64,000 bases of DNA from Anagrus nilaparvatae (GCA_022575985.1 JAKSXM010000272.1:62001-126000); one strand, 5' to 3'; positions 1 to 12,081 are shown, numbered from the stretch's first letter. Numbers and translations are program-made. Notes: generated from the sequence alone by a model not told the origin.

Positions 1-1558
1 TTTTATTAATTTCAAAATTTAATATTATAAAAAAATTAGAAAAAATTGATATGAATTATTAATAATAATAACCATAATTTATTATTTATTTATAAATTAA
101 TTTATTCATAAATAAATATTAATTATCTTTGAAAAATTGTAAGAATTAAAAAAAAAACTGTTATTTAAAATGATTTTTATCTGTAATATTTAAGGTTTAA
201 GAATTATATGGATAAATAGCAATATTTTATTTAAAATCTTTGAAAATCTTAAATACTGTTATTTTTATTATCTGGAAGTTTTATAGCCATTAATAGAATT
301 ATATAACTACTATGGTTTAGCTATTGATCAAGTTTAAAGTATCGGAAAAAATACATAGAAGATGCACTAGGGGTGTGCGGTTATCCGACCCGAAGCGTTG
401 GGTCGGTCCTCGATTTTTTCGGGTCGGGTCGGTCTTCGGGTATACCCGATAAGTTTTCGAGGTCCAAAGTACAGTTTTTTTCTCTGAAATTTCCCTGGGA
501 TTACGATTCCATGAATATTTTTCCGAGACTTTTCCGTTCATGCTTTAAAAAAAGGAAAAACAGTTACAAAAAAACGTACTAAAAAAAATAAATAATTTTT
601 CACATATAATTAATTATTTACTTTTTCATGCAAATTAGAGAAGGAAATAAATAAATTTGCACTCTTTTGAGCATTTGTACTTAGTATACTAACTACACTG
701 TTTTAAATTTGTGATTTTCTTAAGTATTAGTAATATACCCCAATTAATATTTTTATAAAAATAGAATTAAAAATTAATATTATTATTTATAGTCTTTATT
801 TAGCCAAGCAAAAATGATATAATACAGAAATATACAATATATACATAAAAAATAAATAAAATTTAATACAATAAAATAATTATAAAATGTATCTGTTAGG
901 ATATTGAATCTATACACAATTATTCTATTAAAATACGAGGCTAATAATATATAATCAAAATACATGACAAGTAAAAGTGATTTTGGTCAAATCTTTGGAT
1001 TAATAGTCAAATGCATAACACATTGGAATGTACGTCAAGTCGGTAATTAACAAAAAGAAAAAGAAAAATTTTCAATAGTTTAATATATGACTTTGGGTGA
1101 TCTAACACAAAATTTATTTTGATACAAAATAATATATTTAAAAAATAATATTATTTTAATACAAAAAATTAAATAATTTGCATTTAAAATTTTTGGAGTG
1201 CTTATTTTTCTAAGTACTAAGTCAAAAATTTGTAAAATCTTTTTAAAAATTATTAGCTTAAAGGCCGCGCTATGACACGCAAAATATAACAATAATTCTG
1301 GACAATATTATATTAGTGTGCAAAGTCCCATCTGGTATTTTGGCCAGAAAAAAGAAAAACAAAAACAGAATTCTAAACTTGATGCTAAATTAAAGCTTTA
1401 AGTCGATTATGAAAGAAAGAAAGTATTAAAATATTTAAAAAGTTTAGCAAGCAATGTAAAATTTTTGAAAAATTATTTATTAATTAGAAGTTTTAATTTT
1501 TAAATTATATTGATATATTTTCTTTAATTATTGCTTGTATAATATATTTTTCTAATAT
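1..1558. other. AT-rich intergenic DNA with one hAT-like end
   Basis: No supportable gene: all open frames are short and low-complexity. The one distinctive spot is at about 366-455, where a GC-richer stretch begins TAGGGGTGTGCGG and contains several CCGACCC/GGGTCGG inverted pieces. That resembles the terminus of a hAT-type transposon, but no matching opposite end (GCACACCCCTA) is visible in the window, so it would be a solo end or a coincidence. Confidence 0.4.
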
Positions 1559-1858
1559 TATAAGGTGGGACTCTACACCTTATAAATAAATAATTAAAAA
1601 TATAATTATTTAATATTATTTTTGCTTGAGCGGAGACTCGATAAACAGAAGAGTTCCGTACATTTATTTCCAGGATATAGTGATATAATAAAGACAAAGA
1701 TAGAAAATTACTAGAAATAAATGTACTATCCCGCAATTTCAGGTGGCGACTGATTATTAATTAAAATTTTAGTAAATTCAACTTACCGCAAACCTATAGA
1801 AAATATAATTGATCAATATTTAACAAATATATAATAAAGACAATAAAAAATTATTTAT
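1559..1858 (-). repeat. 3' LTR of the Ty3/Gypsy element
   Basis: Direct repeat of 12098-12402 with the same orientation, recognisable from TATAAGGTGG through the segment ending TAATAAAGACAATA. The copies differ by scattered substitutions and a few small indels (for example the right copy has extra bases after AAGGTGG), so the insertion is not recent. Exact termini are uncertain because neither copy shows an obvious TG...CA end. Confidence 0.8.
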
Positions 1859-1982
1859 AGCGTAACTCGCCAGTATTCCAATTTATTGACAGCTTCTTGG
1901 AATCAGAAATTGGATGTGTATTTCGCAATATCGTATCACCGACTTTAAATTAAACATCTTTCTACCCGGCATCATAGGTTTC

Positions 1983-2246
1983 TTATTGCTTCGCGTGCTC
2001 TTGGTTGATAAATTTAAATACAAATTCGCGAAGATGGTCTAGCATTTTAATTCTATCTGCCCAAATTTCAGGATCCAAACTGATTACGGGAGGTTTGTCC
2101 GCCATTTCGATGGACCGCCGAAGACTTTTGATCGGTTGGGGATGCCTACCGAAATTCAAGAACGCTGGTGAAACTTTAGTTGTAGTTTGCGTCGTGGTAT
2201 TAATCGCGCTTCGAAATTTGGGTAGATATTTGTCCCAGTCCCTATG
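1983..2246 (-). pseudogene. Integrase C-terminal part (Ty3/Gypsy pol), split
   Basis: The minus-strand frame encodes the downstream part of a Ty3/Gypsy integrase: a W-D-K-Y-L segment followed by the S-P-A-F-L-N-F-G-R-H-P motif that typically follows the catalytic core. It continues the integrase piece found at 6653-7216; the two are separated by the Chapaev insertion, whose TATG target duplication flanks the break. The frame ends shortly after at about 1983 without a recognisable chromodomain or GPY/F module. Non-functional as it stands. Confidence 0.8.
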
Positions 2247-2880
2247 CACGCCTAGCTAGAGAGATCGGATTATGCAAACGTCGGGCACTTGGGATTTTAT
2301 AGCGGAAAATGAATGTTCAACCTATAAGGAGATAATATTTTCTTGGATTTAAATGTTTCACCTAGCTTCTTGAGAGTTATTTCATAAAACGTGTCTCTCG
2401 GGGCAGCTGAAAATGAGCAAAAATTTTTTTTCTCGGATCGGGCTGAAATTTTCAGGAAAGGTTGCTTTTTTGGTCCCCAGAAACATGTTGAAACCCGTTT
2501 TTCAAAATCAGTCATCCTCTTCGAGATATTTATCAATATGTCTCCCATTTAAAATACATGGAAAAACCCATTTTGTAGCGGTTTTTCTGATTTTGCTTCA
2601 CAATTTTACTTTGACTAAGCACCAAACCAATGAAAAAAGTTTTTTTTAACATTCATTCACATGCCTGCTTCATTATATAAAGGATTGGTGTTTGGCCAAC
2701 ATGGCCAGACGCCTCTATGTCTGAAAAAATCGCGTTTAAAATTGAAAAAATAACGTTTTTTAAAAATTGCGTATATTAAATTATTTATATGTATATAATA
2801 TATATTAATTATGTATACTATATGTATAATATGTATATATGTATTATGTGTGTATATATGTATATGTGTATGCATGTTTA
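2247..2880 (+). repeat. Left TIR of the Chapaev element
   Basis: Inverse complement of about 6003-6652. Long stretches, including both small frames translated across it, are identical between arms; only isolated differences are seen, for example near 2625-2655 against 6235-6265. The inner edge dissolves into a TATA/TGTATA simple repeat at about 2790-2880, so the inner boundary is approximate. Confidence 0.9.
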
Positions 2881-3363
2881 TACATAAACGAGCGTAAAAA
2901 ATAAAAAAAAAAATAAATAAAAAATAAATAATTATTTCAAAATTTTTAACTTATAAATGAATCACAATGGTATGATAAACAATATTAGCGCCCCCTAGTA
3001 TTATCTACGTGAGTTTCTATTATGTATTAAATAATAATTAATACTATTATAGGGTCTACGTTTATTACATATTATATGCCTACATACTTTGCATCATGTT
3101 GAAAAATTCGAATTTCGTTTTTCCTTTTATTTTATGTTCCACTTGTTCCAAGAATTTATAATACCCTGTATACAAACAAAACCTGTCAGTTTTCAGTTCT
3201 TATTAGTATATTATATCTCAATTTAGAGACTAAAAGAATAATTTACTTTGTGAATATTTTATTTAATGTTTTGTATTTTTTAATTTATATTAATTTTTTT
3301 ATTTGAAATAATATTATTAAATGAAAATTATTATTTTAATAAAAATAAATACATAATTTAACT

Positions 3364-5493
3364 ATGCCTGCTAATTTCAAACGTGTGTTGACTCATGAAG
3401 AAAATCGCAGTAAAATATGTTTATTATGTTTGAAAAAAGATAGAAACGTTATGATAAAACTTGAGGGTGCATTAAAAACTCATGTAAATAAATTATTCAA
3501 TATTAATTCTGATATCTACTTGAAAGATTTTCGATACCCATCAGCAGTTTGTTCTGCTTGCAAGAGAAAAATATACAAGTGCTTAAAAATTCCTGAAAAT
3601 TCAGTAAATTTAAAATTGCCAGATTTCTCTAAGTTTGAATCAATTATCATAAATTTAAATACTTCATGTGAAAAGTGTGAATGTTTTATTTGTGATTTAG
3701 CTAGAAAAAAATTTAAAAGTCGTACCAAGAATAATTCATTGAAAAATAATTTAGTGAAGTTGACCAATGGAAAGGAAAAAAAGTGTGATGTTTGTTTAGC
3801 AATAATAAAAAAAGGTTTTCCTCACCCATGTACAAAATCGTCACAAATAGTAAATTTAGCTTCGCACATAAATGAGAATCTTAATCCACGTCAAAAGAAA
3901 CAACTAGCAGGAATTTTAATTCGTGATATAAAAGATAGCGATTTGAATTCTCAAAGAATTGATTCTAATAAAGATCGTTTTAATACTTTAAGCTTACCTG
4001 CCTTACATGGAAAGCCAACAAAAATAAATATTAATGTAAATACTACATTATTTGAAAAACCTCAGGTATCATTAGAAGATTTTACTAAGATTCAAACGAA
4101 GTTAGATCTAACCACACAGAAAGCTATCAACCTTGCAAAATGTATGAGAGTAGCTACCAAAAACAGAAAACTTTTCGATCCTAATTTAACAGTCTCTTTA
4201 AGAAAAAGAAATATTCAATTAAAAGATTTTTTTGAAATTAAAGATTTTAAATTGCTTAAAAAATCTAACGATGTTACTAAGGCCATAGCATACTGCAAGA
4301 ACGTAGGTCAATTTATAGAGTATATACTGGAAAAACGCAATTTATCAGAAGCACATTTAAAATTTGGTGTTGATTCAGGTCATGGATTTTTAAAGGTTTG
4401 TTTGTCATTGCAAGCAAACGTTGACCAAAACATAGAAATTGACCAAAAACGATCAAAATATAGTGAAGGTGTTTCTCCAAATGACTTTAAAGACACTAGT
4501 GTGAAAAAATTATTTGTTTTGGCTATATCCAAAAATACTGAAGAGAATTACCATAATATTGCTGAATTATGGAATTTACTTGAGATAAATAACTTTGGAT
4601 GTTCAATAGCTGCTGATCTTAAGCTATTAAATATTTTAGTAGGAATAATGGCACATGCTTGTAAGTATCCATGTTGCTGGTGTGATTCTGATAAGTATAA
4701 CTTAGATAAATGTGGAGAATATAGGACAATAGGAGACTGCAAAAGCAATTATAAAATATTCTGTCAGAATAAATATAAAAAAAAAAAAGATGCTTTTGAT
4801 TTTAAATCAAACCATAATTTACCATTAATATCCAATGATGATAAAGATTTAATTATCGATTTGCTACCTCCACCAGAACTTCATATAATGCTCGGAGTAG
4901 TTAATAAAATAGTTGATCACATGGAAATAGAAAATTCAAAATTTACTCTAAAATTTTTAAAAGAAATAAATGTTGCTCGACAAGTAACTAATGGAGGAAC
5001 TGGCTTTAATGTATTTATATTTTAAATGAGAATATTTTTTTATGATTTATATAATTTATAATATTATATTGTATTCAATTTTTAGGGAAATTCTTGCAGG
5101 AAATTGCTCAAGAAAGTTGATCATCTCCGATCTATGGCTCCTATAGAGCTTATGAAGTACGTCGACACTATTCAAAAATTTAATAACGTCGTTGATGATT
5201 GCTTTTCCAATGTTTTGAAGCCATCTTTTAAAACTAGCATTAAAGAATTTAAAACAAGTTACTTAATGTTGGGAATTTCGATTACACCTAAAGTTCATAC
5301 AGTAATAAACCATGTTGAAGATTTCTGCAAAAAACATGGAAAAGGCTTAGGTTTCTACAGCGAGCAAGCAATGGAAAGCGTGCATCATGATTTCGATGTA
5401 AAATGGGAAACTTATAAAGTATCTGAAGATCACAGTGAATATAAACAAAGGTTATTGAACTCCATAATTTCATATAATAGCAATCATGTTTAA
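3364..5493 (+). CDS. Chapaev-like transposase, two exons
   Basis: Predicted DDE-type transposase for the surrounding element, acting in the nucleus on its TIRs. Exon 1 is 3364-5010 and exon 2 is 5086-5493. A 75-nt intron (GT at 5011, TTTTTAG ending 5085) joins the two frames in phase, giving about 684 aa; without splicing the first frame stops at 5025. The N-terminal ~160 residues hold four Cys pairs (CLLC, CSAC, CECFIC, CDVC), a zinc-binding region. The catalytic layout is D337 (FGVDSGHG), D418 (AADLKLLNIL) with C437-x2-C440 shortly after, and a glutamate in SEQAMESVHHD (about 642/646) in exon 2. No internal stop or frameshift is seen, unlike every other large TE gene here. The upstream AT-rich region shows no distinctive promoter. 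Confidence 0.85.
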
Positions 5494-5860
5494 ATAAAAT
5501 TTTATGTATCAAATTAATTTTCTTTTTATAAGAAATTTGTATTTATTTACTTGTGATTTATTTATAAGTTATAAATTTAGAAATAATTATTTTATAAAAA
5601 AAAATATATGTTTTTCTTTAATTTGGATAATTGTGATAAATTTTGCATTACACAATAATAATGCAATAACATTATAATAATTAGTGGAAGTACAAAAAAT
5701 TTTTAGTTTTATTTTTAGTTTTTTTTTTACTAAACGTTACTACGTTAATGTACAATGAAATTCAATGCAATACTGTAAAATAAATATGATGTATTTAATC
5801 AACTGTACAAGTTTAAATTATTTAAAAAATTATTTATTATACCAAAATCACGTACGAATT

Positions 5861-5891
<31 letters not shown>

Positions 5892-6002
5892 ATGTATGTA
5901 ATATATATATGTAATTTAATGTAAATAAATAATTTAATATGATAATTTTTTTATTAAAATGCATATAAAAACGCTCTGAGACGCCCGTATATATAGAAAC
6001 AT

Positions 6003-6652
6003 GCCTAGAAATATATACATATATACACATATATATACATATATACACATATATATACATATATACATATTATACATATAGTATACATAATTAATATATA
6101 TTATATACATATAAATAATTTAATATACGCAATTTTTAAAAAACGTTATTTTTTCAATTTTAAACGCGATTTTTTCAGACATAGAGGCGTCTGGCCATGT
6201 TGGCCAAACACCAATCCTTTATATAATGAAGCAGGCATGTAAATGAATGTTAAAAAAAACTTTTCTCATTGGTTTGGTGCTTAGTCAAAGTAAAATTGTG
6301 AAGCAAAATCAGAAAAACCGCTACAAAATGGGTTTTTCCATGTATTTTAAATGGGAGACATATTGATAAATATCTCGAAGAGGATGACTGATTTTGAAAA
6401 ACGGGTTTCAACATGTTTCTGGGGACCAAAAAAGCAACCTTTCCTGAAAATTTCAGCCCGATCCGAGAAAAAAAATTTTTGCTCATTTTCAGCTGCCCCG
6501 AGAGACACGTTTTATGAAATAACTCTCAAGAAGCTAGGTGAAACATTTAAATCCAAGAAAATATTATCTCCTTATAGGTTGAACATTCATTTTCCGCTAT
6601 AAAATCCCAAGTGCCCGACGTTTGCATAATCCGATCTCTCTAGCTAGGCGTG
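6003..6652 (-). repeat. Right TIR of the Chapaev element
   Basis: Inverse complement of the left arm at 2247-2880, ending GCTAGGCGTG at 6652, then TATG (target duplication). The inner part is an ATATATACATATACAC-type simple repeat of slightly different length from the left arm, as expected from slippage. Confidence 0.9.
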
Positions 6653-7455
6653 TATGGTCAATTCCTATAAAAATTCGGATCATCCCTTTTATGGTCCGAT
6701 TTGATCTCTCGGTTGGGTTACTTTGCGGATGATAAGGGGGTGTGGTTACCCACCTAATACCGTACCTATCACACATACTTTTTTAATATCGCCATTATCA
6801 AACTTCTTACCGTTATCCGTCAAAAAATAATTTGGACACCCGAACCTGAATAAGACAAGGTCTTCAAATGCCCTTGCGATAGCTTTACCATTTGTGCTTC
6901 GTAGCGGGTAAATTTCCACCCATCGCGTGAAAAGATCCTGAAAAACGACGACGTGAGTATATCTTTGTCTGCTGGGAGGAAACTCCATACAATCAGCCGA
7001 AACTACAGCCCACGGGGTTTCTACTACCCTCCTACCCATGAGTCCTTGTGATAGTGTTTGGCTGGCTTTGTGATGCTGGCATTCGTGACAGGCGGTAACA
7101 AACTTGCGCACATCTTGGTAGACACCAGGCCAATAGTAGTCTCGTACTACACGATCATAAGTTCTGTCTTCGCCAAAATGTCCACTTGAGGGTTCTAAAT
7201 GGTATTCTTCTTGCATCTCTTGAGGGACTACTAATTACCAACAATATTCGTTATTTATGACTGGGTCTAATAGCTCGTCATGCCTCTTGTGATATAGCAC
7301 GCCAAACTCAACTTTCCAGTCCGGATATTTCCACGGACTCTCTTGTACAGCTGAAAGGCGCCTTGAGTACCAATCATTGCGAGTCTGTGTTAGGGACGCT
7401 ATTTGGTCTTCTTAATATCTCGAAAGAGCTTCAGGAACGTGATTCAGGGCACCTT
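6653..7455 (-). pseudogene. RNase H tail and integrase N-terminal/core (Ty3/Gypsy pol)
   Basis: Read on the minus strand from 7455, the first residues (KGALNHVPEALSR) match the usual end of Gypsy RNase H. They are followed by a linker with two stops, then at 7216 the integrase: an H-H-C-C zinc module ending ACHECQHHK, a first catalytic Asp in SADCMEF and a second in FLTDNGKKFDN. The frame degenerates before 6653, where the Chapaev element interrupts it; the rest of integrase resumes at 2246. RT C-terminal half and RNase H proper are missing between 7455 and 7456, an internal deletion of roughly 1 kb. Confidence 0.85.
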
Positions 7456-7860
7456 TCAGGGTAACTTGAAGATAAGTATCTTGAATCGAAACAGGCCAAG
7501 TCCTGGAATCGCCACTGCTGTGATGTCCAGAGAAGTTGGGTGCAATGGAATCTGGTTGTACGATAATTTCAAATCTAAAACGCTGATATAGCGTGCTTTC
7601 CGCATTTGATCTAACATCCCCTCCAAATTCGGAATTGGGTATGTCTTTATGGTCAAAGCAGTGACCGGACGATAGTCAATACAAACACGCCATTTACCAT
7701 TGGTTCGTCTAACCATTACGGGTTGACTCGCCCATGGACTGGAGCATGGTTTAACTATATCATTATCCAACATTTCCTGAATTTGGCGGTGAAGTTCTTC
7801 GATGATTGCCGGGGTACACCTTCTAGAATGCTGTTTAACTGGTTCTGCTCCTGGAATTTA
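7456..7860 (-). pseudogene. Reverse transcriptase N-terminal fragment (Ty3/Gypsy pol)
   Basis: The minus-strand frame shows the fingers/palm start of a Gypsy RT: VKPCSSPWASQPVMV, then WRVCIDYRPVTALT, then YISVLDLKLSYNQIPLHP, which carries the first catalytic Asp (usual form LDLxxGYxQI; here LSYNQI). It breaks off soon after, at the position of the F-x-F-x2-x-P-F-G-L motif, and jumps to RNase H sequence. The catalytic YxDD box is absent. Upstream, at 7774-7860, the same reading continues into the region between protease and RT. Confidence 0.85.
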
Positions 7861-8560
7861 CTTAATCTCGTGAAAGACTCCTTTGGCACAGACCAATTTT
7901 GTCTCTCCTGGAGGCAGTAATTCATCTAACAAAGCTTTCAATTGAGTGTCCTCCCCTACTGTGAGTTCAACAATTCCTGCGCATTCTGCAATCATTAATG
8001 CTTTCATCGAGTTATTGTCGAATTTCCTATACGGTCCATCACCGATTCCCCAGGTTCCATTATCGAATTTAACTAAATCAAAGCTCTTTAAGCTGTCCAT
8101 TCCTAAGATCATATCATATTCAATTGCGTTACTAACTTTAAAATCGACAAGGATCTTAACGCCATCTAAAGACATTGAAGTCGGTAAAATACCTAGAATC
8201 CTACTGATTCCCCCTAGCGCCCCCTTCGCTAAAATATTAGTTCCCGTTATGAGTTTGGAAGTTAAATTACTAACTACTCGAAAATTAATATAAGAACTCA
8301 TAGCTCCTGGGTCACAACGAGCCCGAAAACCATTAAAATCAACCGAAAAGTAGTAACGGTTATCCTCCATGAGCTCACTGTGGGAATAGATGGCCGATAT
8401 TTCTTCGAAGGGATTTTCTGGAAAGGGATCTGTTACTAAAGGCGTAATTGGGTATGAATCAATTTCAAAGTCTTCTAAAAACGCTATTTCCGTTTCAGTC
8501 CCGACTTCTACTGTTTCGATTACATTATGTATTCTTGTCGTTATTTTTTCGACCGGGGAT
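7858..8560 (-). pseudogene. Retropepsin-like protease region (Ty3/Gypsy)
   Basis: The minus-strand frame of about 230 residues includes FRARCDPGAMSSYI, an aspartic-protease active-site loop with D-P-G in place of the common D-T/S-G. About 75 residues later comes IEYDMILGMDSL, the conserved I-L-G-x-D element of retropepsins. It lies between the nucleocapsid (zinc knuckles) and RT as expected. The frame itself is open, but the gene is embedded in a dead polyprotein. Whether DPG is family-typical or a decay change cannot be told from one copy. Confidence 0.75.
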
Positions 8561-8564
8561 GCAA

Positions 8565-9056
8565 TTATTTTTGTTGCACCCCCGCCCCCTCGTTTCCCGA
8601 GGATTCTCGTTGTGCAATGCAAGACGGAGAGTTACAATCGGGAGACATTTTTCCCAATTTACCACAACGATAACATACTACTTGGCCATTTCTGAGCGGA
8701 CAGTCTTTGAGTCTGTGCCCGGATTGACGACATAGCGTACATACCGTTGAGTTTTGAGCTGGGAGTGATTTAGTCACTTTTTTATTTGTTTGATTCCATT
8801 GTTGGTCATTGTTTTGAGCCTGATTAGGATATTGGTATGTCGACGTCATAATTGGTTGTTGAGGTACAAATTGATTTTGTGCCATAAACGGAAACTGAGA
8901 TGCAACCATTGGTTGCTGGATGAAGTTTGGTACGCCATATAGTTGATGTAGCTGTGGCTGTTGGAAATTCGGATTTTGCTGGGTCATTTCTTTTTGGTTT
9001 AGGCACGTACGCTTGCTTAGCGTTTTCAGCTCCTTTTTGTTAAACGGTGGTATCAT
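8565..9056 (-). pseudogene. Gag nucleocapsid part with two zinc knuckles
   Basis: Gln/Pro-rich segment followed by two CCHC zinc knuckles, which bind the element RNA during packaging. The first, CTLCRQSGHRLKDC, is canonical C-x2-C-x4-H-x4-C. The second, CYRCGKLGKMSPDC, has Lys where the His ligand should be. The frame overlaps the protease frame by about 58 nt in a different phase, so the gag-pol connection would be a frameshift or a lesion. Confidence 0.8.
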
Positions 9057-9269
9057 TGCGTCGATTTTCTCTTCGCAAGTCCCAGTATCTCTGCTTTTCC
9101 CTTTTTGCCTTTCCCGTTTCTTTTCTTCTTAGTACCTCAATTTTCAGTCTTTGGCGTTTCTGTAACCGGTAGTGCTGGTTTTACTTCATTTTCAGTCTCA
9201 ATTGCTGACACCTCAGAGTTTTTAGTGCTCTGACCCCCACTCCTAGCTTCAAATGCTGCACCAGGCAGT

Positions 9270-10601
9270 TTACACTTGCCCTTTTGTGGGGGGGGGCGTA
9301 TATTTCGCTACATATTCCCGTTCTTGCTCGAACTCTTGTCCTAATTTCACAAGTTGACGAAATGAGCTAACGTATTCTTTATACATATATCTCTGGTTGT
9401 CTGGGTGGAGGTTTCTCTTTGCTATTTTTACTGGCCTCTCTTCGGGCAACTTTTCTTGCAAATTACTGGCAATGTATCGGAATTTCGACGTAAATTCAGA
9501 GATACTTTCACTCTTACCCTGAGTTCGGGCTCTTAGTTCCTCTAAGAGGTCGTCGTGTCTCTCTTGCCGATAAAGCGTTCCGTAAAAGCCCGCTTAAAAT
9601 CATTCCAGATTTTGACGGTATTACACTGCCTTTCGGCCTGATACCAGAACAGGGCTTGCCCGGTAAATATACTTTTCAGAACAGACAAAATTACAGTTAT
9701 AGAATACTCTGCGTCATCCACGAACTCTTTTAAGTTCTTTAAGAACTATTCGGGGAATTCTTTATCGTTACCAGAGAATTTTAAGTTAAACTGCTTCAAA
9801 GTTTTGCTAACTTGTAGCACTGCATTATTCCTTACTCTAATCTCTGACCCGCTAAAAGAAGTTACACTTTCGCTCGGGCTAGGAAGATGCTCTTGCTGAA
9901 AATCGTCATCTACTAGAGTTGGTTGCGTTTGTTAAACTTGAGGCCGTTTATAATTTGGCATATCGTTAAAGTGAACGCTATGAGCTATTTGTTGAGGATA
10001 TTGATGATTAAGGTTTAAGGGTGGTTGCCCCCCCCCCCGCAAAAGGGGATAGTTGGGGCAGACGCCATAGGCATTGGAAAATTTTGGGAGAACGGTGGGA
10101 CTGGTGTTGAGCCTTGTTTAGGTAACATCGCAGCTGCGTAGTTTTGCCGCAAGATTTCCATGCGCTCTTCCATCCTTCGCATATGAACCATCTAATCGCA
10201 TGCGCCTATTTTGGTCTTCTAAACGCTGGGTTTCTAGGCATAAATCCTAAATTCTTCTTTCTAGCATCATTGCTTCCTCATGTTGGTTATCCATGGCCAA
10301 ACCATTGTCTTCTATTTGTGTAGAATTCGCTACTTGCGGGAATCCTTGAAGATTCTGTGAGGTCCATAAATGTTGGTTGTTTGGTTCCAATTGCCATTGA
10401 CAATCTTGCTGCGCGATGTTTGGTATATTTAAAGTAATCAGAGAGGTCAGCATATTGAGCGGGAGCTGAAAGATTCGGAAAATGTGCCGAAGAACTTTTG
10501 TTTGCATTTGCAGCGCTAGTATAAGGCAATGAGTATGTATTATTTAATGTATAAGGTGGGGGTAAAGGGTTTATCCCTTGTGATTTTGCAATACGGGGCA
10601 T
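9270..10601 (-). pseudogene. Gag N-terminal/capsid region, frameshifted
   Basis: Several minus-strand pieces carry Gag character. About 9530-9760 encodes a stretch with ALFWYQAERQ...WNDFKRAFTERF, the W-x-F-x2-x-F pattern of the retrotransposon Gag domain. 9270-9461 continues it with a Glu/Lys-rich helical segment. 10247-10601 holds the Asn/Pro/Gln-rich N-terminal part, starting near 10601, in two overlapping frames. Stops and frame changes separate the pieces. Runs of C at about 10031 and of G at about 9290 are likely lesion sites. Confidence 0.7.
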
Positions 10602-10924
10602 TGCGGTGCTTGTAGTCGTACGAGATTCCGATGTGTTCTGTGTTCGTTACAGTAGTAGTAGCAACTGACGTAGCTACCGTTACGCTCGAACTTTCAAGTT
10701 AGCAGCGATGAGTCTCGCCAATTATCAATGGACCAACTGCGCGAATTTTCATGTGTGGTTACCGTTTGTGTAACTGGTACGTTATTTTGTGAAATTGAAC
10801 CTGCATTGCCATTTGCAGTAGGAACTTGAGTGACTGGTACGCTGCTCCATTTTGAGAATTTGCACCTGCATTCCCAATTGATGCTGGAAAATTACCTCTG
10901 ATTGATCCGGTCCGGTTTTGCCCA
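10602..10924. other. Gypsy leader/gag-proximal sequence
   Basis: No intact frame. A motif of about 75 bp (around ACTGGTACG and ACCTGCATT) occurs twice, at about 10775-10830 and 10835-10885, a small tandem duplication that on the minus strand could have encoded a repeated Gag N-terminus. Confidence 0.35.
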
Positions 10925-11146
10925 ATGGTACCATATTGTTCTCAGAATAGCCCAAAAGTGTCAGAGTGGCCCAAAAGTGTCAGACTGGCCCAAAAGTACC
11001 ATATTGCGTGGCCTAAAAGTGTCAGACTGGCCCAAAAGTACCATATTGTGTGGCCCAAAAGTGTCAGAATGATCCAAAGGTGTCATTCGACAGCGGCGGC
11101 AGCGACGGCAACAGTGACAGCGGTTATAACTTTATAATATATAGAG
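10925..11146 (-). mobile_element. Helitron 5' fragment with minisatellite
   Basis: Read on the minus strand this starts with TCTCTATATATTATAAAG and a GCCGCC-rich stretch, matching the 5' end of the Helitron at 32067. It is followed by about ten units of a different minisatellite (GGCCCAAAAGTGTCAGA-type, with CCATATTG variants). No CTAG-hairpin 3' end follows, so it is truncated. It lies in the Gypsy element between the gag start and the 5' UTR. Confidence 0.65.
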
Positions 11147-12081
11147 AAAAGCAAAAAGAAACCTGTAATGCAAGCGCAAGCAATATAATAATAAAAATTA
11201 TGTTTTAAACTAGAAGTATATGACAAAAATTAATTAAGAAAAAAAAAACTATAATATATTGTAAAAAGTTCAAGCACAGTAATAAACTGGGGAACTAAGT
11301 CAAGGACCCAGCAAATATTATCACCCTGTATATTAACATTTAGAAAAAATAACTCAAATGAAAAAATAATTATTCATTAAAAAAATGGGGAAAATTAAAA
11401 AAAAAAGTAATTATATATTTAATTTATTCAAATTAAATAAGCCAGAAAAGGGTTAGAATGTTAATCACAAAATTCAGCCCCAAAAAAGAAAAATGTACAG
11501 TTATTACTGTATAATATCAATAATAATAATAAAAAATAATTATTTTAGTAAATATTTAAAAAAAAAATCAATCAATTTAAATTTTCTAAACTAATGTACT
11601 TAAAAAAAGTAATCAAACGCAGCAGAAAAAATTAGCGTAAAATAAAGCATAATTTATTGTAACAAAAATGATTAGTAAGTTAGTTACAATTTTAATACAT
11701 ATAAAAAAAAATAATAATTGTGTAATAACCAATTAATACCAAACCTACAATAACTAATTACTAATGTCAGGTAAAAAAAATAATTTGTATAAGAATACTT
11801 AAGTTTATGGCAAATACCAAAAGCAAAAAAAATAATTAATGCAAAAAAAAAATCAAAAGCTTTAAAGCATAATATGTAATAAAAAAATTAATAATAATAA
11901 TATACATAAATTTTGATAATAATCAAGCTATCAAAAAAAAAATTCAAGCCTTAAAGCTAATATACAGCAAGCAAGAGCATATCATCGACCAGCTCTCTCT
12001 CTCTCTTTTCTAAATAAAAAAAACGAAAATGTGATTTTGTTAAAAAAAAAACGATTATTTATTTTTTTCCGTGCCGAAAAT
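11147..12081 (-). other. Untranslated leader of the Gypsy element
   Basis: A-rich on the plus strand, with many poly-A runs and no coding potential on either strand. A CT-rich run (CTCTCTCTCTCTTTTC) lies at about 11990-12010. Its place between the PBS and gag makes it the element's 5' leader. Confidence 0.6.

Larger units (their letters stand above)
2247..6652 (+). mobile_element. Chapaev-type (CMC superfamily) DNA transposon, apparently complete
   Basis: A 4.4-kb element beginning CACGCCTAGCTAG and ending with its inverse complement, flanked by a 4-bp duplication TATG. Terminal inverted repeats are about 640 bp and nearly identical. Inside is one spliced transposase gene. CAC-starting ends, a 4-bp duplication and a transposase with Cys-pair zinc fingers plus a D...D-CxxC...E layout are the traits described for Chapaev in the CACTA/Mirage/Chapaev group; that classification is inference from memory. 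The insertion interrupts the Gypsy integrase, so it is younger than that element. Confidence 0.85.

Noticed and set aside
366..582. Gene at 373-582 / 317-541
   Set aside because: Opposite-strand open frames over a GC-rich inverted-repeat patch resembling a hAT end; no protein motif.
2297..2649. Identical small proteins encoded at 2297-2649 and 6250-6602
   Set aside because: Both are frames across the identical TIRs of the Chapaev element; the duplication is of the TIR, not of a gene.
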